A DNA stretch of 64,000 nt from Fulvia fulva. Lineage: Eukaryota; Ascomycota; Dothideomycetes; Mycosphaerellales; Mycosphaerellaceae. The DNA lies in contig NC_063013.1 in assembly GCF_020509005.1 (NCBI RefSeq), positions 682,001 through 746,000 of the forward strand, given 5' to 3'. Below are positions 1 to 9,859 of the stretch, in pieces (the stretch's first letter is position 1; each line of letters begins with the position of its first letter). The translations under genes and the position numbers were made by a program. The notes under the pieces are model-generated. The model did no database searches, was not told the DNA's origin, and saw only the letters and a program-made list of their open reading frames with translations.

Positions 1-959
1 CACCTGGGACTTGTTCACCCGTGGGACTGTATGCATACTGGACTCCCACGCAGGAGGCGGCGGCTTGAGTCCGTGTAGCACACTGGCTGATGCACGCTGG
101 CAGGTCTGGTTTACGAATCAGTATATTTGAACACCCGGTCGCTTGTGTACGACTCACTCTCGACTTGAGCGGTTGTGCCTGGCACTGGACCTGACCAGCC
201 ACAGAAAATCTCCCATTGAACCCCACTGTTATCAGTATAGATCTGACCATCGTAATACGGGCAGAGTAGGGTCGGGCTGGATTGGAGCAGATATCCAGCA
301 GCGTAAACCTTTCGCTGATCATCTCTGTTGGCAGGATTGCAACCTGTGTTGCCCGGATTGCAGCCGTTGCTGTAGTAAAGGCTTCCAGTGTTCCTGCCGC
401 CCCGTATACGATTTCTAGACCCTGTCAGCTGGCCATCAAAAGACAGCGATATTTTGAAAGGTCTCACAAGCATAGCCCGGCACCAGTTCGTGCACCTGTA
501 GTTGTACCGTAGTACACAAAACCAACACACCCAGGTCTTTTAGCACAGCCCTGAAAGCAAGAGAACAGACCTTGACCATTCGTCACGGCACCTGAGGCTG
601 GATCTCCAGGATACATGATGCCCATGACAGTGTTGTCCGTCCAGTCGTATGCGCACTGCACTCTCCAGTAATTGCCTGGAGCACGATGAATACTATGACT
701 GAAGACTCATCGAAGGTCTCGTGTCCATACCATTGATATCGTTGTATACACCACCAACCGGTGGAGCCGGACTGGGACCTGGTACACCTGTGCCGCCGGC
801 TGAACACCATGCCGCTGTGGTAGGAATCGTGAAGACATTGGTGGGCGCGTCGGTTGCCAATGCATTGAGCGTAAGAGTCGTGACCGTCTGCGCCTGAGCA
901 TCTGTCAATGTGAATAGCGCGGCGAACAGTGCCGCGACACGGCAGAAAGGGCTTAACAT
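1..959 (-). CDS. Secreted Apple/PAN-like cysteine-rich protein, 3' part outside window
   Basis: Predicted secreted protein with two Apple/PAN-type modules; such modules usually bind carbohydrate or protein. The first ATG at 959 starts a classical signal peptide (LFAALFTLTDAQA, cleavage before QT). Four exons can be joined on the minus strand: 959-731, 675-468, 414-158 and 105 to beyond position 1. The introns are 730-676 (GTATGG...CAG), 467-415 (GTGAGA...GCTGAC...TAG) and 157-106 (GTGAGT...CTGAT...CAG). These junctions keep one frame for about 266 residues. The joined product shows a Cys-rich stretch (SCFQGCAKRPGCVGFVYY), then CPYYDGQIYTDNSGVQWEIFC, whose spacing is typical of fungal Apple domains. 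A second related stretch (CISQCATRTQAAASCVGVQY) runs off the window edge. The splice sites are my inference; the family call rests on Cys spacing, not on a database match. Confidence 0.55.
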
Positions 960-2241
960 CGTCCCAAGAAACAAGCCACGAGCCGCAACCAAGTCTTCTT
1001 GCGAGGAGAGACGGGAAGTCGATGTATATGGCCATAATCCTGGGTCGACACTTGCCATCAACACAAGGAGACATGCCGTATTTACCTTGCATCTGGGTTG
1101 GAATGCAGCAGTGGAGCCCGCTGTGCCGCGCGACCCAACCTAGATTCACGAAGTTATCTCGTCAGTCTTGGTACTTGTTGTCGTGGAAGCGGGCACCTCT
1201 CCGCGCATAACGCTCGATGCGAGTAGGTGCTCTGCGGAAGATGGTGGCATTGTTGAATAGCGTGACACGCGTGATTCTCATGCGGACTTTTTGGTGGTGA
1301 CGCGTGAAAGAGGTATGCAGAAGCGACTGGCCGCAGACTGTGATATGTTTCCGTGGTTCAATACTAGTGTGCATCGTCAGATGACACGCATATGATTTCG
1401 AAAGATGCGAAGTATACTTCACGATGGTGATTGAAGTGCAAGGTGTAAAGTGGAAGTCGCGTGTCGTAGATGGCGACGCTCACATCGGCACACGTGAGAT
1501 AGCGTGTTTGATGACCAAGCGAATCAAAGATCAGTGTCACAGTAGATAGACGATCAATACGTCATCAACGTATGCGGAAAGTCGTCCTCGTCTTTGCGCT
1601 GACCCAGCCAGTACGGCACTTCTGCGTCTCGTTGACTACCTCCCACCCTCCTAGCTTGTGCATTCCTGGAGGATGGCGAAATGTGGATAGCCGTCGACCA
1701 CTACTTGGCAGAGACAAGCATGCGCTGTCGTCCCGGATGTGGAATGACGAGCACATTCGCTTGAGTGTGCACGGTATGATGCCAGACACAACCAAGTCTT
1801 GTTCATTGTCTGTTCTGGCATCGATCCTCTGCGAAACAACAGACTCAATATCAGTACTACTCTGCTAGCGACCGGTACACAACCCTGCCGTCTGTGATGC
1901 ACGCGGTCGTGGTAGTCTCCTGGGCGTCAATATCTTGCGCATCGTATTGCACGGTAGCACATCGCCGCTCGCGCAGCCGGCTGACCACCTTTCATGCATC
2001 TTGGTGATGGGAACAGGTGTTGTCGATGGCTTCGGTTGGAGGGCGTGATGATGAGTGAGTTCGGGTGATTGTTGTCACTCGTGAGGAAGGCAGAAGAAAA
2101 GGTTCCGGGTCGGCTCTGGAAAGTGTGGACCCGGCGACGGACCGAAGACTTTTCTTGGTCATGCCATCAAAGGACAATGTCAAGCACGTCGGCTTCCTTC
2201 CGTGCTAGCATGGCCTGAAGACACACTCGAGGGTTGCTTCC
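960..2241. other. Intergenic stretch without a convincing gene
   Basis: About 1.3 kb between the divergently transcribed Apple-type gene and the PABA synthase gene. Short ORFs on both strands (for example 1572-1868 plus and 1651-1902 minus) overlap each other, have no recognisable motif and no supporting splice pattern. Presumably it holds the promoters of both neighbours. Confidence 0.5.
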
Positions 2242-4572
2242 GTGATCCTCCGAAGCGGACCACTTGGACATCCGGATCTTGACATCCCACAGGGCAAAAC
2301 ACCACATCACAACTACATGCAGCGCCACAAGATACTGTTCATTGACGCCTACGACTCATTCTCGAACTCGATTATCGCTTTGCTGCGAGCAGAGCTTTCT
2401 GTGGCTGTCGATTGCATTAAGATAGACGATCCTCGCTTCGTCCTCAACGACGAAGTGTTCTACAGCCATCTCGATGGCTACGATGCAGTGGCTGCAGGCC
2501 CAGGACCTGGACATCCTGCGAACGCCGGGGACATTGGATTGATTGGAAAGCTATGGGATCTTCCGCACGAACACCTCTTGCCTGTTCTTGGGATCTGTCT
2601 CGGCTTCCAAAGCCTCTGTCTCGCCTATGGCGGCAATGTCGTCAAACTGCTTGAGCCGAGACACGGGATCATGGCTATCGTTGAGCACTGCGGCGATGAT
2701 ATCTTCTCAAACACGGGAAAGATTGTTGCCACCCAATATCATTCTTTGCACGTTCAGCTCGAGACAGGTCATACCAGTGGCCGAGATTCCCCCGAGAGCG
2801 ATGGTGATCCGGAAGATCACGCATGGAAGCCATCTCAACGATGCCCACATCTCAAGCCACTAGCCTGGAATCTGCTGAACGTGAACAATGGTCCAATCTT
2901 GATGGCCGTGCGGCACTGTGACAAGCCATTTTGGGCCGTCCAGTACCACCCCGAGTCGATCTGCACCAACCAAGAAGGACAGAAACTCGTTGCGAACTGG
3001 TGGAGTGAAGCCTGTCGGTGGCGGAAATGGGGACGTCTTTCCGATGTGCAGAGAGTGGATGACGCCGCAGAAGACGTTGATGTCGGCAAGCCGACGGTCG
3101 ACGTTGAGGCAGAAAGTGTATCTGGGAGAACTGTCACCTGGCGTACCGCGGAAGGAGATCTGCCGGATGTCGCGGCCATCGTCGAATCTTTCCGGGACAG
3201 TACCAACACTGGAGAACCGCTGCTACTTGAATCAGGTCTGCGAAACAATCAACCCATCAACTCCAAAACTGGCCACACCAGCATAATTGGCCTACCTGGC
3301 GTGAAATCGAATCAGATACGCTATTTCACGAACCGCAGAATTTTAGAAGTGATCGAAGACGACACGATCATTTCAAGTAGACCGACCACCATAGACGAGG
3401 TCTTCTTATACATCGACGAGTATATGCGGGAACGACGCATGGTCGAGGGGCCAGCGAAATCGACATTCTGGGGCGGCCTCATCGGCTATGTCTCGTATGA
3501 AGCTGGCCTGGAGACGATTGAAGTCAGACCCTGCGATGTCAACCCTTCGAGGCCAGACTTGCTGTTTACCTTTGTAGAAAGGAGTATCGTGATCGACCAC
3601 ACCACTGGCATCGCATACATCCAGTCAATCCGCCCTGACGACACTGAATGGGTGCAAGAAGCTCGATCTCAGCTCCAAAACCTGGCCGCGAAGCCAAACC
3701 CTCCGCAGCACCTCCCCGCAGACCTGGTCTCCGCGAATCTATCTACAGGCCCTGCCCAGGACATCTACATCAACCAAGTCAAAGCCTGCCAAGCCGAGCT
3801 CCGAGCCGGCGAATCCTACGAACTCTGCCTCACCGATCAATCAACTCTCCAAACCCCAGCAGACCCCTGGTCCCTCTACTGCAAGCTCCGCCTCAAGAAC
3901 CCCGCCCCCTTCAGCTCCTACCTCCACATCTCCTCCCCCAACGCCTCAGGCCTCTCCATCGCCAGCACCAGTCCCGAACGCTTCCTATCCTGGTCCCGCA
4001 GAGGACAATGCCAGTTCCGCCCCATCAAGGGCACAGTCAAGAAAGGACCAGACATGACGAGGAAGAAGGCTGAGGAGATTCTTGGGTCGGCGAAGGAGCG
4101 TGCGGAGAATTTGATGATTGTGGACCTTATTCGCCATGATCTCGCTGGCGTGATTGGGGAGAATCAAGTCCGTGTGCCGAAGCTGATGTCCGTGGAGGAG
4201 TATGAGACTGTCTATCAGCTCGTGTCTGTCATTGAAGGGAATCTCGGTACGAATGCGTCAGGCGCATCTGTTCTTGCGGCATCATTACCGCCGGGCTCCA
4301 TGACTGGAGCTCCGAAGAAGCGGTCTTGTGAGCTGCTCCAGAAGATCGAACGTGGCCAGCCGAGGAGTCTGTACAGTGGGGTGATTGGGTACTTCGACGT
4401 CGGTGGTGGCGGTGATTTCTCTGTGGTGATTAGGACTGCTTTCAAGTGGGATGACGATGCTGACTGGCGTGTTGGCGCTGGGGGAGCGATCACCGTGCTC
4501 AGTGAGCCGGAGGCGGAGTGGGAGGAAATGCTAACGAAGCGGGAGAGCGTGCTTCAGTCGCTGAACTCTTAA
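2242..4572 (+). CDS. pabaA: Bifunctional aminodeoxychorismate (PABA) synthase
   Basis: Fused glutamine amidotransferase and chorismate-binding enzyme that makes 4-amino-4-deoxychorismate for p-aminobenzoate and folate synthesis; cytosolic. Intronless, 776 aa from the first ATG. Translation may start at 2317 (MQRHKILFIDAYDSF), because the amidotransferase domain begins right there and the 25 residues before it look non-conserved. The class I amidotransferase domain spans about residues 30-245, with the oxyanion strand AAGPGPGHP, nucleophile Cys119 (VLGICLGFQSL) and His236/Glu238 (QYHPES). A linker follows, then the anthranilate-synthase-I N-terminal-like region (about 330-430). The chorismate-binding domain (about 500-770) has FRPIKGT, the Glu/Asp-rich metal-site segment AENLMIVDLIRHD, and LPPGSMTGAPK. 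Length and order fit fungal PabA/ABZ1. Anthranilate synthase is the main alternative, but the AB-fused order and PIKGT motif favour PABA synthase. Confidence 0.93.
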   Translation: MILRSGPLGHPDLDIPQGKTPHHNYMQRHKILFIDAYDSFSNSIIALLRAELSVAVDCIKIDDPRFVLNDEVFYSHLDGYDAVAAGPGPGHPANAGDIGLIGKLWDLPHEHLLPVLGICLGFQSLCLAYGGNVVKLLEPRHGIMAIVEHCGDDIFSNTGKIVATQYHSLHVQLETGHTSGRDSPESDGDPEDHAWKPSQRCPHLKPLAWNLLNVNNGPILMAVRHCDKPFWAVQYHPESICTNQEGQKLVANWWSEACRWRKWGRLSDVQRVDDAAEDVDVGKPTVDVEAESVSGRTVTWRTAEGDLPDVAAIVESFRDSTNTGEPLLLESGLRNNQPINSKTGHTSIIGLPGVKSNQIRYFTNRRILEVIEDDTIISSRPTTIDEVFLYIDEYMRERRMVEGPAKSTFWGGLIGYVSYEAGLETIEVRPCDVNPSRPDLLFTFVERSIVIDHTTGIAYIQSIRPDDTEWVQEARSQLQNLAAKPNPPQHLPADLVSANLSTGPAQDIYINQVKACQAELRAGESYELCLTDQSTLQTPADPWSLYCKLRLKNPAPFSSYLHISSPNASGLSIASTSPERFLSWSRRGQCQFRPIKGTVKKGPDMTRKKAEEILGSAKERAENLMIVDLIRHDLAGVIGENQVRVPKLMSVEEYETVYQLVSVIEGNLGTNASGASVLAASLPPGSMTGAPKKRSCELLQKIERGQPRSLYSGVIGYFDVGGGGDFSVVIRTAFKWDDDADWRVGAGGAITVLSEPEAEWEEMLTKRESVLQSLNS

Positions 4573-4714
4573 GTAGACTTTATAAAGACATTCAACTGTG
4601 CATTGTGACATTCAACCACATCTTGCTGGACGCTGGATCTTGCGGCTGAGATCAAACCACTGCGACTCTCGCCAACGGCAAATTTCTTTCCCTACGAAAT
4701 GCCAGTGTGCCCTC

Positions 4715-4944
4715 CATGTCGACAAGTCCCATCTGCTCGAATTTCATCGAGTCAATGTGCTCTCCAAATCCAGGGAAGAAGCGCGGCACTGACAGGACGA
4801 CTGCACTCTTCGCCAGCTGACCAAGACCTCATGTCAACAAGACCCATCTGCTCGAATGTCGTCGAGTCGATGTGCTCTCCAAATCCAGGAAAGGAGCCGG
4901 GTTGTGACAGAATGATTGCACTCTTCGCCAGCTTACCAAGACTC
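4715..4944. repeat. 115-bp tandem duplication, two copies
   Basis: Copy 1 is 4715-4829 and copy 2 is 4830-4944, about 85% alike by eye. Each contains cccatctgctcgaat, then tgctctccaaatccagg and cactcttcgccagct. The period (3 x 38 + 1) shifts the reading frame of the overlapping minus-strand ORF. Both copies encode the same peptide in different frames: GFGEHIDSTTFEQMGLVDM in copy 2 and GFGEHIDSMKFEQMGLVDM in copy 1. Confidence 0.8.
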
Positions 4945-5147
4945 CGCTTCCTTTGCGGCTCATGCTCAGGAGGCGCCAGAGACGAGGTGCTCGTGGTACT
5001 ACCGTGCCGATGGCTGATAGACTGATCGGCCGCAGCAATCGGGTCGGCAGGCACATCTTCCTCCTCGTCTTCCTGCATCTTGAGTGCCTCGATGCGGTTG
5101 GCGAGCTTGACCACGTCGATACCTCTCTTCAGGCGAGCACGTGCCAT
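4752..5147 (-). pseudogene. Unidentified ORF, probably a gene remnant damaged by a tandem duplication
   Basis: 131-aa ORF from ATG 5147 with a coding-like composition: a basic start (MARARLKRGIDVVKLANRIEALK), an acidic patch (EDEEEDVPADP) and a Ser-rich stretch. The same frame stays open about 19 codons upstream of this ATG, to a stop near 5208, and still reads like protein (ETIVGGALNSSVRIASY). The true start may therefore lie further upstream, across an intron or a lost exon. At the other end the 115-bp duplication changes frame: the peptide GFGEHIDS...FEQMGLVDM is repeated out of frame, so the last 25 residues look like shifted sequence. I do not recognise the family. Confidence 0.35.
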
Positions 5148-5204
5148 ATAGGAGGCTATACGTACCGAAGAATTCAGTGCCCCACCGACAATCGTCTCCG
5201 TCGA

Positions 5205-5746
5205 TATGGCTCAGTCGTCAACGTGCCGAAGTGGTACTCAGGCTGCGTGGTTCTTCTGCTGTGTGTTGCAGAGCATGGCTCTTCAATTCACAACAGATGA
5301 TGTTACCGCCGTTTCGACGGAGACAGTTGTTTTGCATCTCGTCATCCCATGGTCAAGCTGCGCTCCAGGATGCTGCTGCTGCGTGGTGCGGCCGGTGTAT
5401 ATTGCTGGCGAGGGCCAGTGACAACCATGCCGTGGAGGTGACTTCTGAAGCCGCAGCAGTCGGTAAGGCCGGCAAGTGATATACACTGACAGGCTACAGA
5501 CTGCAGTCTCTCAGCGTACGTGGAGCAGCTGTGAGTTATGAGCGCGCGACAGCACTACCATGCCCCTTCTTGAGCATGACGCAGTTCTGTGCTCGATCAT
5601 GGCTGAACGTTATTGACTGATCGGTCGTGCAGACATGGTTCCAGGGCTCGTTCGCTGTCGCTTGTGTCCGCCGATGGTGCTCAGAGGTCTGTCATATGGA
5701 TCATCTTGTCCGTCATTTGTCCTGCTCACATCGCATCAGTGCCCTT
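5205..5746. other. Intergenic stretch, nothing recognised
   Basis: About 540 bp. Several short overlapping ORFs on both strands show no motif. A short tgctgctgctgcg run lies near 5370. No feature is supported. Confidence 0.4.
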
Positions 5747-6359
5747 TCACTCCTCTGTGAGTGAGCCCTGTTTACCAGTGTCCATCGCCTGACGTGACTG
5801 GGTAAGCAAACCCCATCCGATCTTCGACAGCGGCACAGCGTCGTCCTTGCGTGCTTGGTGGAAGTCGCGGTCGCCAGAGGCTGTTTGCTGCCCAGCGGCT
5901 GCAGCAGCGGTGTGCCGCGCCCGAGTCCCCAAGCTCTTATCCGTGATCTCGTCCTGCGTGACGTCGTAGTTGATCGCGGTTCTGGTGTCTGCCGTGCGAG
6001 ATAAGGTCGAGGCTTCGGACACGCCAGTGTTGTTCTTGCGCTTTGACATCGGGCGAGCTGGTTGTGCTGTTCTTGATGTCTGTGAAGGCGAGCGTGACTT
6101 CGCCAGTACGAGCATCGACTTCCTGGTCGAGATGTGCAAGCTCTTGATCGCCGATCGTATGCCTTTGGCATTCGGCCTTGCTCTGACGGTCGGTTGTAAA
6201 GGGACCCTTAGGTGAGCCGGATGGACCCATACTCATACTATGGGCGTTGGATCTTGGCGTTGCGGCTAGAGCTTGAGCTGGGACTGGAGCTGGGGCCTTT
6301 CCGCTTCTGTGGAACGCAGAGAGGAGGGAAATGAGCTTCACTGCTAGCTTCGCTAGCAA
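5747..6359 (-). CDS. Possible exon(s) of an unidentified protein, frame uncertain
   Basis: Two overlapping minus-strand frames look coding. 5937-6359 reads MLAKLAVKLISLLSAFHRSG, then a Pro/Ala-rich stretch and the motif HSMSMGPSGSPKGPF. 5747-6139 ends in DDAVPLSKIGWGLLTQSRQ. They could be joined by an intron near 6020-6100, or could belong to the 3' end of the gene at 6353-6852, since the HSMSMG peptide occurs in both. I could not find a splice solution that settles it. No family recognised. Confidence 0.25.
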
Positions 6360-6852
6360 CGAACTGGTGGGATTAGGCTTCGTCCTCTCGTGATCTGCTG
6401 GCTGGCCTGACGCAAGCGTGATGCCCGGGCTCTGGCGGCTACCCTATCGCTTGTGGGCTGAGGAACCCAATTTCCTCCCGAGGTACCTCTAGCTGTGTGG
6501 TGGAATGCTGCTGCGATCGATCGTGAGGCCGAGACGGTCCTAAAGCGTGCCTTCTCTCTCTTGCGGAGTTCGCTGACTCCCACGATCATGACCATGATCT
6601 TGCATGTCGTACCGAATGCAAAAACGAAAAGGACCACGGCACCTGGCAGCCACATCAGTACTCGTACCGTGGTCTGGTCAAGGTGAAGGTGTACGTACCC
6701 ATGCTCATACTATGGGTCCTAAAGCGTGTCTTCTCTCTTTTGCGGCGGTCGTTGACTCCCACAATCATCACCATGATTTTGCCTGTCGCACCCAACGCAA
6801 CGGCGGAAAAGATGCCACGAAGAACGTTGCTGATCACGTTCGTTCGCAGCAT
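6353..6852 (-). CDS. Possible small membrane protein with a duplicated hydrophobic module
   Basis: Two exons join well on the minus strand: 6852-6699 and 6642-6353. The intron 6698-6643 has a GTACGT donor, a CTGAT branch-like site and a CAG acceptor. The product starts MLRTNVISNVLRG and contains a hydrophobic segment (ALGATGKIMVMIVGV) followed by basic DRRKREKTRFRTHSMSMG. The second exon repeats the pattern: AVVLFVFAFGTTCKIMVMIVGV and ELRKREKARFRT. The repeat corresponds to a 179-bp tandem duplication in DNA. The C-terminal third is Ser/Ala/Arg-rich. The 3' end is uncertain: a second intron starting with GTTCGT near 6371 would give a different tail. It resembles no family I can name and may be a duplicated gene fragment. 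Confidence 0.4.
6539..6800. repeat. 179-bp tandem duplication (second copy shorter)
   Basis: cctaaagcgtgccttctctc at 6539 recurs as cctaaagcgtgtcttctctc at 6718. Similarity continues through the tgactcccac and catgat blocks to about 6800. Both copies read in the same minus-strand frame and encode the repeated KIMVMIVGV...KREK module. Confidence 0.75.
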
Positions 6853-7559
6853 CTTTCAGCCAGGGTGGGTACTCGTTCTCGGCGGATCTGGTCTCCATTT
6901 TAGTTACGAGGGCGAAGGGCGCATTCGTGGTCTGGCCATGGTGTAGGTGGATGTTTACGGAGGGTGTATCGTTGCCAAACAAAGGAAGAAGAGAAAGCCC
7001 CTCGACTTCATGCCTGCCACGCATCCTCGCCGTGCCTGAGCTCCCTCTCACCAGCAAAAACGAAAGCGCCCCCTTGCACTCATCCTATCAATGGCAAGCG
7101 ACACCGTTCCATGCTCATGATGAGCAGCAGCGATATGCACGGTCCTACCAACGGCCAGAAAAATTGGCAAAAAAGAGAAGTCCGAAGACTTTGTATGGTA
7201 CTTTGAAAGTACTGAATGAATGTTTTGCTGGACACGATTCCGAATTAGTCAACAGGCTTAATGAATGTTTGTTTTGTTTGGTTAGTAGATGGCTGGCGGC
7301 GGCGACAGCAGCAGCGAGCATGAGCATGAGCAGTTCCTCCTCTTGAATTTTACACTGTCTAAGGTGCTATTTCATTACACCATACGGGTCGAAATATTAG
7401 GTTCCCAGCCTACCAACGAGATAACGTACTACCTCATTGGCGGGAGTAGCGTTGTTTTACAAAATGATATAGCTTGTGAAACTCTCGGCTTCCCCTCACA
7501 CTATGATACAGCGCCACCACAACGCTGTAACATTTTTGTGATATCTTGAGGAGGTTATC
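6853..7559. other. Intergenic stretch, no convincing gene
   Basis: ORFs here (for example 6927-7346 plus and 6719-7057 minus) overlap one another and lack motifs. A short imperfect CAG/GAGCAT-rich run (gcggcgacagcagcagcgag) lies at 7298-7330. Confidence 0.4.
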
Positions 7560-9150
7560 ATGAGGTCGTAGATGCATCTCCATATGTCGCATGTTGTGTA
7601 GGAGGTCGTTGTTGTGGTGTTCTGGTAGTGCAGGGCTGGTGGTGTAGCAAAGCACTTCCGCGGCTTCGGCTTCATGGCTTCCCTCCATCCTGCTACAACA
7701 CACAACCACAACATCACAACATTGCTTTGACAGCTAGAGAAGGTGAAGATGATGTCGTAGAAGGAGCTCCAAGCTGTTGCGATGGTGTAGGAGGTCTGTA
7801 TCGTGCTGTAGTGGCGAGGATATGCTACACGCTGCAGCAAACCAGCTCCGCGGCTTTGGCTTTGTGCCTTTCCTCCACCACGATGCGACACGCGATCACG
7901 ACGCTACAACACCCATTGAAGAGTTGGAGAAGGGCAGGATGAGGTCGTAGAAGAGGCTCAAACAATTTGCGATCGTGTAGGAGGTCGGTGTGGTGCGGTA
8001 GAGCCTGTGATATGGCTGCGAGGAGGGCTTTGCGGACATGGCTTGCTTGCGACGACAAATGCTTTGCCTTGGGACAGCTCCTTACACAAACGGTGCAGCA
8101 CCATCAAAACATCTCGAAAAGTGTCAGACGAGGTTGTAGATACTCCTCCGTGCAATGCGCATGGTTGCAGGGCTGCTATACGTGGTGTGGACCAGCGAAT
8201 ACGTTGTGCGCATGAGATATGCTGGCGATGCCGTCTCCGCTGATGGAGCTTGCGAGCAATGACAGCGACGCCTTTGCCCTCCCATAACACGCCACAGAGG
8301 CGACACCACATGTTCACCACACATAGAAAAGTATCAGATGAGACTGTAGATACTCTTTCATGTGGTCTGCATGTTCCACGAGCTCCTTATCGTGGTGTGA
8401 ACGCGATGATATGTTGCAGCGGAAGACATGCTGGCGAAGCTGTGTTCGGCGATGCGGCTTGAACGATACCAGCATTTCCTCCTCCCTGCTACAACACCCT
8501 GTAGGGACGTCACTGAAACACCATGACCGGCTCAAAAGCACGGCAGTGTATCATAGATGAATCTCCATACCCTTTTGAACAGGTAGAAACGTCGCGTTGT
8601 GATGATATCGTGGTAGATAGGTTTCGCGCAGGACGCCGCTCCACTGCTCACATGTGCTCTGGCTGCAAGGCAGTGTTTGCTACACAATCCAGAACACGCC
8701 ACAACGACATGGTCAACACACCGCAATTGTTTGAGAAGCATCGCAATACACTATGCTTGGACCTCCATATCCTTTCGAACATGTTGTGGAGCGTAGTCGT
8801 GGTGATATCGTGACCGATAGCAAATCCAGCGGCTTCCACCTCCGCAGCTGCAAAGCCGCAACGATCTGCTGGCTTTTTGTCCACCCTGCGATTGCGCACC
8901 ACCACAACCTCGTTAAAACACCATGATCGATTGAGGAGAATGGTACTGCACCATAGATGAAGCTCCGATGTCATTCGAACACGTGGGACGTTGTGGTTGA
9001 GGCTGTCGAATGGTTGACGCCTTTTTGCTCAAGATCCAACTCCGCAGCTGTGATGTGAAGCCGCAACGAGCGGAGCCCTTCTCCGATACTCTGTCATTGC
9101 GTACGCCAACAACCTCACACCATACCACTCTCGACATTGACAGAGCAGCA
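7560..9150. repeat. Degenerate tandem repeat, about eight units of 190-210 bp
   Basis: Diverged units can be phased on the motif atgaggtcgtagatgcatct and its variants. They begin near 7560, 7749, 7939, 8128, 8338, about 8545, about 8750 and about 8945, giving periods of 189, 190, 189, 210 and then about 200. Recurrent landmarks inside units are tgttgtgtaggaggtc/tggtgtaggaggtc, a cttccgcggcttcggctt-like block, and a caccac...acaacac block near the unit end. Units are very diverged and are not RIP-mutated (CpA and TpG abundant). ORFs run through on both strands but none is consistent from unit to unit. Confidence 0.7.
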
Positions 9151-9304
9151 CGACAACACAGCACCATCGACCCTTCACCACATCCCGAACGAGCCATCGC
9201 GTCAAGAACCACACCACCTCCACCGCGCTCCACTTCTTCATCGCTGATACAGGCACAGAGACAGCCCAGGCTCCTCCTCAACCGCAACAGCAGCAACAGC
9301 AAGC

Positions 9305-9547
9305 ATGTCGGCGGCAGCAGACGCGACAACAGCAAGCTCGGCAGCAATGCCACAAAGCCCAGCACCAGCCATTCTCCCAGCGCGCGAGACCTCCTACGCC
9401 CTACAGCGGCCCGACTCCCAAGCCAGCAAGACAGCGCCAATCTCTCCAACCCTCCTCCGCAGCCCCAGCGACGACCGCGTGTTGCTGCCAGTCAAGTGCC
9501 AATACAACACTGTGAAGCGATACTGGGCTGAGGAGAAGAAGGCTTGA
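9305..9547 (+). CDS. Small Ser/Ala/Pro-rich hypothetical protein
   Basis: 80-aa ORF. ATG 9305 has a good context (agcaagcATGtcg), and the protein starts MSAAADATTASSAAMP and ends VKCQYNTVKRYWAEEKKA. Composition and start context look coding, but no family is recognised. Just downstream a consensus-like intron may exist: donor gaggtaggag near 9580, branch gctaac, acceptor ttgtag near 9630. The real gene could therefore continue past this stop in another frame. The long overlapping ORF 9010-9531 in another frame is Pro/Ser/Gln-rich and less convincing. Confidence 0.35.
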   Translation: MSAAADATTASSAAMPQSPAPAILPARETSYALQRPDSQASKTAPISPTLLRSPSDDRVLLPVKCQYNTVKRYWAEEKKA

Positions 9548-9859
9548 CGCTGGGGAAGGACAAGGCAGGCCAGCGAAGAGGTAGGAGCGCTTTGGCAGGC
9601 GGTACGCGTAGGGCACAGCTAACCTTGTAGCAGGAGCAGCAGGCGCAAGAGAAGGTGCGGTCGGGCAGGACAGGCACGGAGACGGCAGAAGAGGCGGAGC
9701 GCTGAGCATAGCAAGATGAAGCTGTAAGGACAACTGCTACTCCTCCCGAGTGCCAACTCACGTCCGCAGCCGGTGCCGATACGCTGGACTGCGGCGTATA
9801 AGCAGTAGAATGTAGGTGCCCAAGCGCATATCACAGCGTCCCTCGATACCATAGTGGCT

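Noticed and set aside
2242..4572. Secondary-metabolite cluster seeded by the PABA synthase
   Set aside because: No tailoring enzymes, polyketide synthase or NRPS nearby; neighbours are housekeeping genes, so primary folate metabolism is the simpler reading.
7560..9150. CRISPR-like or satellite array
   Set aside because: Units of about 200 bp are highly diverged without constant repeat and unique spacer; a eukaryotic genome makes CRISPR irrelevant, and the copy number is too low for centromeric satellite.
9010..9531. 173-aa Pro/Ser-rich ORF
   Set aside because: Overlaps the end of the degenerate repeat array and the better-placed ORF at 9305; low-complexity translation only.
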